This document shows, one piece after another, positions 41,852 through 51,639 of a DNA stretch of 64,000 nt (position 1 is its first letter; each line of letters begins with the position of its first letter). The DNA is from Tenodera sinensis (taxonomy: Eukaryota > Arthropoda > Insecta > Mantodea > Mantidae): contig CM060964.1 of NCBI GenBank assembly GCA_030765045.1, positions 153,039,705 to 153,103,704 on the forward strand. The letters are read 5' to 3'. Under the pieces are notes generated by a model. That model saw only the letters and a program-made list of their open reading frames with translations, was not told the DNA's origin and did not search any database. The translations under genes and the position numbers were made by a program.

Positions 41852-43347
41852 ATACGGAAAGAGCAAAGGAGTTCTGAACGGGCTGTGTAGTGTTTTACCT
41901 GTTTGCATTCGCGGCGCTTGTTGCCGTCTGTGGCTATCATAGGTGTGGATGAAACAAACCATACAACATTTTTAAAACTACTTTTAAAGGCTTTACTTAA
42001 CAACTTCATGAAAGGAGATGCTGAAACTGGCCACCATTGTTATCCATACATTTTTGGGACCTCTTTAGGAAACTGTCTGTCATTTGCCGTTGTTCACATT
42101 GAGAAATGCTGGCAATTTCCCGGCGGATATTTTGTTTTGATTCTTCCAGGATGTGTGGGTCTGTCTTGTACACTTTTTTTTTTTTTTAAATTAACGTCCT
42201 CCAACATTGTGTCATATCGAATGAATGAAATGAAATGGGTGAAATGATGCTGAAATGAGCCCGAGGTCCATGGAGCTTTAAGTTATCCGACATTCGTCTT
42301 CTCAGGGTAGGGAAAACCTCGGAAGAAACCTTATCCGGATAACTTACCCTAAGCGAGATTCGAACTCGCAACCTCTTGAACGTGAGGCAGACACGCTAAC
42401 CATCACGCTACCGAGGCGGGCAACTTTGTTTTAAGTTACCCCAGAGATAGAAATCACTTATTTGGAGCCTAGAGAAGCTTTTCTCTGTTAATGGCACACC
42501 ATATACCAATTTTTTCATCATGAAGGGGTACTTCATGAACAATGTTAGGTTTTGAACTATAGGGCAAATATTTTTCGAGTCAACAGTTGACACCCGTACA
42601 TACATGAACACAATTTTGCCCCCTGTTTTAGAGAATTAACAGGCAGGGATCATTATTTTGCCTCTGCAATGTTCATACAGCCAATCTTTCGATGAGAACA
42701 ATTGAAAGTGTGTTTCAAGGCAGAATTATTAGTTAAGATTTGTGGCCCCCTCGGTGCTCCAACTTAACCCCCTGGGATTTCTATCTCTGGGGTAACTTAT
42801 AACATAAAGTTTATAAGACAAACCCACACACTCTGGAAGAATTAAAACAAAATACCTGTCAGGAAATTGCCAGCATTTCTCAACTGAACTACGGCGAGTG
42901 ATGGATAGTTTCCTAGAGAGGTGCCAAAAATGTATGAACGGTGGTGGCCATGGTCCACCGTTGGAAATTAATTAATTTAATGTGCAGTCAATTACTGGAT
43001 ATTAGACTATTGTTTCAATTTTGATGTAAAGAACCATTTTTATTTAGCACAAATTAATGCGGTTATCTGCAACAAATACTATAAATTTTTACAACAAAAT
43101 ATTGAATTAATATTGTTTGATTGCAACTTCCAATGTGTGGCCCTACCCTGTAAAAAGGTAGGCTGATGCCCATGGTTTCAGCATCTCCTTTCATAAAGTT
43201 GGTTAGTAAAGCCTTTAAAAGTAGTTTTAAAAATGTTGTAAGGTTTCATCCATGTCTTTATATGATAGCGGCAGACAGCAATGAGAGCTGAGAATGCAGA
43301 CAGGCAAAACACCGTGCAGCCCATTCAGAACTATTTTGCTCTCCTGT
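41852..43347 (+). mobile_element. long-TIR mariner-like element, copy B
   Basis: TA flanks both ends (41850-41851 and 43348-43349). The terminal inverted repeats are unusually long: left 41852-42452 (minus the SINE) corresponds to 43347-42774 on the right, starting near GAGCAAA..AGTTCTGAA and including about 180 bp of transposase C-terminal coding. The central and right coding part (42640-42950) reads with breaks HTLEELKQN-like and GISISGVTYN text. A roughly 200-bp foreign segment (about 42960-43165, CCATGG at both edges) interrupts the right arm. The element is dead and sits inside the hAT gene. Confidence 0.75.
42175..42419 (-). mobile_element. SINE-1 copy C inside the left arm of the mariner
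   Basis: Head GCCCGCCTCGGTAGCGTGAT at the right, B box GAGTTCGAATC, T15 at the left. The flanking ACTTT is only a short possible duplication, because the T run obscures the edge. The mariner text TTGTACACTTT / GTTTTAAGTTACC is continuous once the SINE is removed. Confidence 0.88.
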
Positions 43348-44360
43348 TAAATGATGGAACTAAGGATATTAGTGGCCAAGAACAGCTGAGTGTTTGTTTT
43401 AGATGTGTAGACAAAGATTTTTATCCATATAAAAGTTTTGTAGGTGTGTGCAATATACCCTTTACTACAGATGAGCGGATATACAACATACTTTTTGATA
43501 TTAGACTAGGCTTCAGCTACCGATATTACAATTACAAGGACAAGCCAAGGACAGACTTTTATACACGAGTGAAAACAGTAACCATGTTCAGCCTGTAATA
43601 ATGTAGTCAACCTCTGGCACTGCTAGTTCATTGCACAGTCCACTGTGTTAATGTGATAAGAGATACCTGTGGTGAATGTAAGTATGTTTAACATTATCTA
43701 CAATGGGTTCATTAGCTGGGAGTTCTGTTTTTTCAGTCACTTTCTGCAAAGACTACATTTAAGAGCATAATGGAAAATAATATTTGTTGTCCTGTGTCCA
43801 ACATAGGAAACTTTAAATCTTTGTGCCCAGACAGATTTATCATGGAAAGCAGATAATACATGTGCCAGAACATTATGATCTGCTTGGAAGAATTACAAGA
43901 AACATGTACAGCTCAAGACCAAGCAGCATCACTTTTGAAACTGTTTGAAGATGGTAATAGACTTCTAGGATTTGTGATAGCCAATGTTCCTGGATGTTGG
44001 AACTCAACTCTTCAAAGTTACCAGCAGACTGTTAGTGGACTGATGTTAGCAATTAAATTGATCAAATGTGAAATTTTAGGCAATTTAAGTGAAAATAAGT
44101 TACATAAAGTTTTTAATCAAGCAATCAATCAATGTGAACTGTATTTGGAACCATTAAAACTTCCCAGGAAAACAAATACACCAAAGAGATTCTGTGGTTC
44201 AGCTGGGCAGTATTCACCAGAAGGTGCTGAGGAATATCATTGTATGGAACATTATGAAGTCCTTGTTGCTTTTTGAACGGATTGGAAGCACCTTTTGGTC
44301 ATGAACGATTAAAAAAGCTGGAATTTATGGAGAAAATCCTAACAAAAACAGCTTTGCAAT

Positions 44361-44919
44361 TTCCAGTGATTTAAATATATATCCTGAGCTTGATTTAGGA
44401 GTCACTCAGTGTGGAACTTACTTGTATAAAAAGAAATTCTGTTATGACTCATTCGTTTCCTCCTTCTATTCGCATGACATTTTTAGAGGATTGTCTCTAG
44501 ATATGAGGTATAGTTAATAAAATTGTATAACAATGCAAATTTTACATATTGTACATTTACCTTCCAAATTAAGTCTTGCCTATCTTTAAAAGCCATGCAA
44601 ATTAACGGCCAAACACAATAATTTACAGTATATGGACCTCCAGTAAGCTTTATATTTTATTGCATGAAATTGTTCGTTAACATGGAAATTTTGTCAAGAC
44701 TTACACTTGTGCTGCAAAGCTCTTCTTGTGAGGCAGATGAAAACTTATCTTAAAAGCACAATAATGCTGAAGCAATTGAACCATGTTGCTGTTTGTCACA
44801 CTTGCAAAACAAAAGTTGACAAGTTAGAGACTCACAATATAATGAATACTTTTATAAGTAGTAATGAAAGGTGGAAACAAATACCTATGTGGAAAGTTGT
44901 AAATTCAAATTGTTTGCCA

Positions 44920-44957
<38 letters not shown>

Positions 44958-46898
44958 ATCAACATCAGTGGTTTATTAAATGTAATATGAACTGCTATTA
45001 AACAAGAAATCTTAAATTTGTGTTACTATTCAGTGATAATAAAGTGAGAGTCCTATTATCTCAACCATAAAATAAATGTATGTATATTTCTTTTTCCAAA
45101 TGTTATAAATTTATGGATAGTAAAAATTAAATGTAAAGTAATAACATACATTTTCTCCACTTGACTTCTGAAAATCAGAGACCCCTCCATCCCAATATTT
45201 TTAGCTGGACATGCTCATGACTTCACTAATGGCATCCATGGTTTTGAGTCTTATTTTGAAGAAATCAAGGAAACCGCTTTATATTGATGTTTGTAGACAC
45301 CAAATGTAACACAACCATTTGTTACCTTCCAGGAAACTGGTGAGAATTGCTGATAGCATTGATCCTTTTAGTTTTGTGAACAATGTTTACCAAATGGCCA
45401 CAGATGGCAACAAAAATTGGACAGCTCAACAAAATGATAAGTGACCATCATTGCAAAGCCCAAGTTATAGCCCACCTCTGTAGTGTGGTGGTAGAGTGTC
45501 TGCCTCACATCCAAGAGGCCCCATTATGTCCACATGATATATACAGTCGAGTTACTTGCATATTTGTATACAAATAAATCCAGTGCACACCACAGAGATA
45601 CCAAAGATAATTTAGATATTCTGTATTATGGCACTCAAGGAGTGGAAACCTCTTGAATGGATTAAGGCAGCTGTTGCACTAAAAAACATTGCTTAACTGA
45701 TTATTTGCTTATTGTTGGTTCAAACAGTTTTGCATATATTTTTGACTTGGAAGGTACATTCTTAGATTACGAAAATCAATGGCCAGTATGTTCCACATGA
45801 TATTACAAAACATAATATGTGGTGTAGCAAACCATATTTATATATGGTAACTGCTGACAGCTTTTACACAGAGCAGTAAAATTCTTCTAGCAGGAACTGC
45901 TCCAGTGAAGCATGTAAATGATTTATGGGCACAACATTAAATGGAAGGCAAATCAGTTTACTGCTACCATAATAATTTTGCAGTTTGCCAGCATAGTTTT
46001 ATGGATATAAAGGAATTTGAGACCATGACACTAGAGTATATAAGCAATATAAATCTGAATGTATGTCAAACTTCAGAAATGAAATTCTTGTAAACATGAC
46101 ATTAAAAACTGTAATAGTTTACTATTATTGGTGAACAGTAAATCTATATATTGCTTAAAATCCAAATTTTGAGCATATAACGGCTGTTGTCCAAAATGAC
46201 AAAATTACTTTAGCTTAGCAACTTCATTGGTGGAAGATAAGTACTTAATATAAAATAGCTACTTGAATATTTTAATGAAATTCAAGTGCAAATTGTCATG
46301 TAGCAGCAATTAATTAGTTGACAGAAAAATATACAAATTGATTGATTTAGTGATTGATTCACATTTTAAGATACAGTACATATAATGTTAAGTTAAACAA
46401 TATAACTGCAAATAAATGCTGTCAGGGAGGCCATATGGTGTACAGTCACCCTATTTACAGAGGTGTATAAGCAAGGGAAATTACTTCTGATTAAACACAT
46501 TGTAGATTTTTAGTGGTTCTTTCCCATAAATTACTGGGGTCAATTGAGAGAGAGAATCTTTGATATTACCTTGCTTTATTAATGAAGAAAGTATGCAATC
46601 GAAATGTTTTACTGGCATTACTTTTAGAAATTAATGATTGATATAAAAATAAAGCTATAATTTAAGCTTAAAAATGTCAAAGAAATTAAACAAGGGCAAA
46701 TACTGACATACATACTGATGTATAAGCGCAGAAATTCTATGAATATTTTGAATATTAACATTGTCAAATGCTGGAGGAGAATTAATATTTATTTGGTCTC
46801 ACAAGGAATACTCTAATTTCTCACTGATTCAACTGGAGATTTTTCAGTGAAAAAAGAGAACAAAATAGAGGGACCTATGTCTCAAGTACTGCTCTATT
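44361..46898. other. non-coding stretch with T31 run and a truncated SINE-1 head
   Basis: A T run occupies 44923-44953. A SINE-1-like head (GCCCACCTCTGTAGTGTGGT, GTCTGCCTCACATCCAAGAG) lies at 45471-45523 on plus and breaks off before the B box. The plus frame at 44707-44955 has C-x2-C-like text but no identifiable domain. Nothing else was recognised. Confidence 0.45.
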
Positions 46899-47234
46899 AA
46901 TATTTATTCATGCCAACTAGCTTACTGCTGGTGTTTTTAAACACACAAGCTATGTGTGGGCAATAAATGGATATTAGTTACCATCTAAAGGTTACTTAAA
47001 CCCGGGACATAAAGTACTTACAATTGTAAGTTGCCCTTGGGGTATTTATCTCTGATGTGAGATTCCCTTGTGGTCTAACCGGGAAAAGTATGAATCAGCT
47101 GGGAAATTTAATGTTGTACTGGCAAGTTGGCCATGGTTAGTGGTTAAAGCAGCCGCTCAATAAGAGGAAGGTCTGTGGTTCAAATCCCAGCTATGGCATT
47201 GAATTTTTCAGTCCTGATTCCACCTCTTAAAAAG
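46899..47234 (+). mobile_element. SINE-3 copy B, 9-bp target duplications
   Basis: TGCTCTATT flanks the 336-bp copy (46890-46898 and 47235-47243). On plus the order is a degenerate hairpin (46901-46975), a body with GGGACATAAAGTACTTACAA, then the tRNA-like segment (TTAGTGGTTAAAGCAG, GGTTCAAATCCC), GGCATTGAATTTTT and CACCTCTTA. It is older than copy A, judging from the mismatched palindrome. Confidence 0.88.
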
Positions 47235-47758
47235 TGCTCTATTCTATGTAGTGTGCCCATAGCAGTGTCAGTGCTCTTGAATCTTATTTTTTTTTCTTTT
47301 GCATGCAAATTACCAGTACAGAGCATTGCAAGGTAACACTTGTAGTACATAACCTGGATGGGAAGATGCAAAAATTATTCATGCAAGAGACTGTACACTG
47401 TTGTGATGATTTTCTGTTATGTCTAGTTGATCTGAAACACATTAATAAAATACCCAATTTTTTAAGTACATGTCATATTTGAAAATATATTTCAGTTTAA
47501 CAAAGCCTGGATTGTTATATGGTTATACAAAGGATATTGCAATATTTCACTTTAAAAATTCCAAACTAGTCTTAATTAATAGTTTTCTGGAAAAAGCAAC
47601 AGCTTATACAAGGTGAAAGGGGTGTAGATATCTACAGTTTAAGGGGTGACTCTACATGGTATACTGAATAACGTAGCACAGTAACATTTTGATCACAAGA
47701 TTTGTCATTAAAATTGTTTGGATGCGAAATTTATCATAACACTCTCTGGTAGGTTATA
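47235..47758. other. no recognisable feature
   Basis: AT-rich spacer. Confidence 0.5.
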
Positions 47759-47992
47759 CAGTACATTCACTACAAAACTTCGCTGGTAGGTGTATGGCCC
47801 GCCTGCCGGTCATGTACTGCACGACTTGACTGGCAGTCACACGGCCCATCTCCCAGTCACACATGCATGCACATCTAATCACATCTCAAATCACATTAAG
47901 AGTTATCAGAATAAACACAAAACATGCAGGGAAATGTAGTGAAGGTCACATGAGCCATGCACCTGCCGGCCAATTTTGTAGTAAACGTACTG
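47759..47992. mobile_element. TA-flanked MITE with roughly 40-bp imperfect TIRs
   Basis: The left end CAGTACATTCACTACAAAAC and the complement of the right end CAGTACGTTTACTACAAAAT continue matching through GGTAGGTGTATGGCCC / GGCAGGTGCATGGCTC. TA lies on both sides (47757-47758, 47993-47994). The centre is GC-richer and non-coding. Ends in CAGT with TA target fit the pogo/mariner group. Confidence 0.8.
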
Positions 47993-48690
47993 TATTATAA
48001 GGCTACGAATGGTTCAGAAGATACTGAACAGATTTTTCCTCTATGTATTCTTTAGTACAATCAACTCACATCCCAATTTGCCAATGAACTTTAAACGGAA
48101 TCACTAATATTATAATATTCACTGTTTGACAATGCTGAACACTGCTTGCTTTACCCCTCTCATATATGATCTAAGCCACACCATGCAGTGACGGGGTCAT
48201 GTTTATGATAGATCAGTGCAGTAGTGCATTGCACTGAGTAGACTAGTGATATAGCATGGCAGAAAACAAATGTCAACTATAAATCCTTCGATGGATTCGT
48301 AATACCTAAAAATTATTTTAATGCATACAGAATGAGATACTGAGCTCAGGAAGCAGTTCGAGTTCATGAGGTTAAATTTTCTAATAGAATTTCTCCTTGC
48401 TGTGTTCAGCACATGATTTCTTTGTACAGGGAGAGGGAACTGCATGCATCATTTAGAAAAAGTATTTTTTGTAGTTGCGATAGTAAGATCTCAAAACAAA
48501 TAATAGAGAAGTGCTTTGCAAACTTAAGATTATTAATGATTTGTTGTTCTAACATATAAATGTAATGAAAAGAATGACTTGGAAGTTATGAACATATACT
48601 GTATCAAATGAAGTGGATTTTAAATTATGGACAGGATTTTTAATTGCATACTGTGTCATACATCTAATACTATAAAAGTTGAAGTGTGTT
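47993..48690. other. no recognisable feature
   Basis: AT-rich spacer. Confidence 0.5.
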
Positions 48691-48916
48691 GTTGGTCTGG
48701 TTGGCTCAGTTGGTTAGATGCTTGCCTACTAATCCCACGGTTGTGGGTTCAAATCCGGCCCAGACCGATGGTTTTTAAGTGTGCTTAAAAATGACAGCTC
48801 CATGTCAGTAGATTTACTGGCATGTAAAAGCTCCTGCAGGACGAAATTCCGGCACACCGGTGACGCTGATGTGATCCTGGTAATTGACAGCATTGTTAAA
48901 CAACAAAATAATTGTG
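48691..48916 (+). mobile_element. SINE-2 copy A, 11-bp target duplications
   Basis: The full-length 226-bp copy has GTCTGGTTGGCTCAGTTGGT (A box), GGGTTCAAATCC (B box), CCCAGACCGATGG closing the tRNA-like acceptor, body AGATTTACTGGCATG, CGGCACACCGGTGACG, and an AAT-rich tail. TGAAGTGTGTT flanks it at 48680-48690 and 48917-48927. Confidence 0.93.
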
Positions 48917-48927
48917 TGAAGTGTGTT

Positions 48928-50216
48928 TCATAAAATGTGGTGCTTTTGGTGTTCACAAAAATCTAGTGTGAACAAATGAAAATATACTTAGCTAGAGGCA
49001 AGAGAACTTTCAAGGACAATCTGTTTATAACTTCTGTAAACATTTTTATTCAGTTTCTTGCATGTATTAGTTAATATGTAATGATGCATGATGGCATGAT
49101 GCCTTGTTTGCAATTCCCAGTTAATTTGTTTGCTATTAAACATTATAAGATAACAAGGAAAAAGGTTTTAATGTCATGCCTAAATTTCATTTATGCCTTG
49201 AAAGCTTTCCATCAGTGACAAGCCTGCATATTTACTTTTACTTACAACATGATGCTTTGCTTGCAATGAATTCTTAATTTGTTTGTTATTAAATTCTAGG
49301 GTGTGAATTTCACTACACAATAATGCAGGCAATGTCTTCATATATATCCATTGGACACTGTATACAAACCTTGTTCCTATATTACCAGGAAGTAGGGTTG
49401 GCACATTTTCAATGTTGACTTGAGTGTCTAGCTGTTTACCTTGTGACTCACCTGTGATAACTGTCCTTCTTGGCAAGTGGTTAGATGTATGCTTTGCATG
49501 TGCCTAGAGCACACTAATTTTAGATATTGCATTGCAGATAATTTAATTTTAGAGAAGTGATTGAAGTATTAAAGGTCATGTAGGGGTTTTGTTCTTGTTG
49601 GTAAGGTCTACTCATGATTTAAAGGTGGACATTTAGGTAAAAGCTAAGACACACACACACACCTTCTTATTTCCAGTGCACTTTAAAGTATTTCCTGGAC
49701 CAAAGTGTGACATTAATATAACAACCTTTTATTTTTAGAGCTGTAGATAAATTGTCAAATGAATTAAAATCTTATAAAATCTACATTTATATTTTAAAGC
49801 AAAGTAACATAAGATTTTTAGACATCCTGTCTTCACTTGTGCACTATGCAAGTGAGAGACTTGTAATGCTCATAATATAGCCTCGTAGATGTTATGCATA
49901 ATTTTATAAGCAAAATGCAAAACATCAAGTTGAGAAACTGAATCTAAGAGCAGGTAGAATGGAGATGCAAATGCACAGATGCGACCTTTAAGTCCATAGA
50001 TTACATGAAAGAAGAGAAGCTGGTCCTATGAAGCTTGTGGAGGGGGAAAAAAAACCTGAAGGCTAAGAGTGAATATAACCTTAAATGGTTGGGAAATTAT
50101 TGCCATTTTGTGAAGCTAGAAGGAAAAAATGAGTTTTGTGCAGCAGAAAAAGGTTTCCAATAGACAATGAATTTGATCAAGAAGGCCATAAACCAGCAAC
50201 ATCTAATCAGTCAATA
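48928..50216. other. no recognisable feature
   Basis: A minus frame at 49180-49476 is open for 98 codons but has no motif I recognise. Confidence 0.45.
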
Positions 50217-50224
50217 CCATAAAG

Positions 50225-50408
50225 CAGGGTGTCAAACAGCACTCACCAGGCGTGAAAAATTTTCCCCTATTTTCCCTCCCTCCGTGATGATCAAATTGGA
50301 AAACGGGAAAAACAATGCGAAAACCGGTTCTACGAGCGCATGCTACTGCAGTTAAGGAGGGGTAGACCCCCTCTCTTCACACCCTGAGAGTGAGGTTTGA
50401 CATACCTG
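50225..50408. mobile_element. hAT-type MITE with exact 8-bp target duplication
   Basis: The 184-bp element begins CAGGGTGTCAAAC and ends GTTTGACATACCTG, an imperfect inverted repeat. CCATAAAG flanks it exactly at 50217-50224 and 50409-50416. Non-coding, GC-richer than its surroundings. Confidence 0.88.
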
Positions 50409-50714
50409 CCATAAAGAGTTGATAACAGTAAATTTGGGTTGTTATTCAGCCGTGGCAAGAAAAGAGAAATGCTAATGAAGGCATTACATGTAGAAACTAT
50501 TATTGATGTTATATTATAAATAGAGTACTGTTACAGGCCAAAATGGTAGTACTAAGTAGATGTATTACCAACAAGGTAGTTTGTCAGCGATGATAGTTAA
50601 GCCAATGTCAGCAATAATGTCCAAGTCTCAGTGATGACAATGTAGTCTACTAAAGCAATGACAGAGCTCGATTCACTGAGGTAGACAGAGAAGAATATCA
50701 ACTATATGAAAGAT

Positions 50715-50821
50715 TAAGAGGTAGAACCGGAACTTAAAAATTCAATGCCACAACTGGGATTTGAACCACAGACCTTCCGCTAACACCAACAGTAAGTTTG
50801 TTGGCATAAATAAATAATAAT
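50715..50821 (-). mobile_element. SINE-3 copy C, 107-bp deletion form with 12-bp target duplications
   Basis: TATATGAAAGAT flanks it at 50703-50714 and 50822-50833. It keeps the outer 65 bp with the B box (GGATTTGAACC on plus) and one arm of the palindrome (ACACCAACAGTAAG.. to ATAATAA), fused at CCGCTAACACC. Both natural ends are intact, so the deletion was present in the copied intermediate or arose during reverse transcription. Confidence 0.9.
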
Positions 50822-50833
50822 TATATGAAAGAT

Positions 50834-51194
50834 GTTTTCTACACCATTCCTTCTCAGGTTGGGAGGTGGCCTTGCAAAAGGTTCATGTAATAATAATTTA
50901 TTTATGTGTTGACTCATTTCAGATATACCAACAGGGCTAAGATTATGTGTTCTCTTCCACTCCATCAATAACATGAAAAATCCAACAATATGGCCATGCA
51001 TCTTCTTGAAAGTTGGCAGGCCGTGTAGTAGTAGTTGAAAGATTTGAAACTATGGCTTTTCTTCAATTCAGTTTATTGGTGTTTTGGGAAATGGCTGTCA
51101 GGGGTGTAAATGTGGTGTATGAAGTTAAGTTTTGTTGAATAAGTGATGCAGATGTACAGATTGCATCCTATACCTCTGCCCTCTATAGGTATCA
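50834..51194. other. no recognisable feature
   Basis: AT-rich spacer with weak minus frame. Confidence 0.5.
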
Positions 51195-51416
51195 TGAGTG
51201 AGGTGCAGTACTGGAGTGTGGGACGTGGTCAGTATCCTGAGCTCTCCCAGCCAGTTATGCGGCCTTCGTGACCTGGGGTTGCTACTTCATCAAGTAGCTC
51301 CTCAATTGGCCCCTCCAGGACCTAATGAGTCTGTGTTCACCCTGTGCCAGACCTATCAGAGGGGCAAAAATCCCCATGCCAGAGGCAGGCACACTACCAC
51401 TGCACTAAGGAGGCGG
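51195..51416 (-). mobile_element. SINE-5, tRNA-derived, degenerate
   Basis: On minus: CCGCCTCCTTAGTGCAGTGG with TAGTGTGCCTGCC (A-box region), a mutated B box (GGGGATTTTTGCCCC), then GGTCTGGCACAGGG and GGAGGGGCCAATTGAGGAGC. The plan of tRNA head plus GC-rich body is that of a SINE. No target duplication found, so ends are approximate. Confidence 0.6.
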
Positions 51417-51639
51417 TCATTACAGTTATTACTATCTCCTTAATTAGATTGGTACTCACGGTATATTAGGATACAATTTGGTCTGGTAGCAATACACTGA
51501 CACGATTATACAATTTGGAGAAATTAATTTGACTTTATTCTTGACTTACAGTCTTGTTTGGTTGTTCCAAAATTCTTAAAGAAACAAACTTTCTCTTACT
51601 ATCTGTAATACAGCTACTCACAAGGGAAGGAAAGTTGTA

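Larger units (their letters stand above)
40975..44360 (+). pseudogene. hAT transposase (DUF4371 / ZMYM1-like), split by a mariner
   Basis: The N-terminal half (40975-41850) reads DVPSISVFVPSDII, then KTGFTIWKNATEKF (TTF-type finger region), LENEKTRLKYIEKMV, GYLSKQGLAFRGHDTRT and SEKIQNEIFGIMASKI. After the insertion (41852-43347) the protein resumes with NDGTKDISGQEQLSVCFRCV, the catalytic D-T-D-S block where Lys replaces the usual Cys/Gln. The C-terminal half (43860-44300) reads LLGFVIANVPGCWNSTL, CELYLEPLKLPRKTNTPKRF and EEYHCMEHYEVLVAF. Frameshifts near 41290 and 41510, loss of about 250 bp around 43600-43850 and stops in the last part kill it. The reading frame is in register across the mariner insertion once that is ignored. 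Confidence 0.85.

Noticed and set aside
48691..48776. Functional tRNA gene at the head of SINE-2
   Set aside because: The sequence continues into a body shared by three dispersed copies with target duplications, so it is a SINE.
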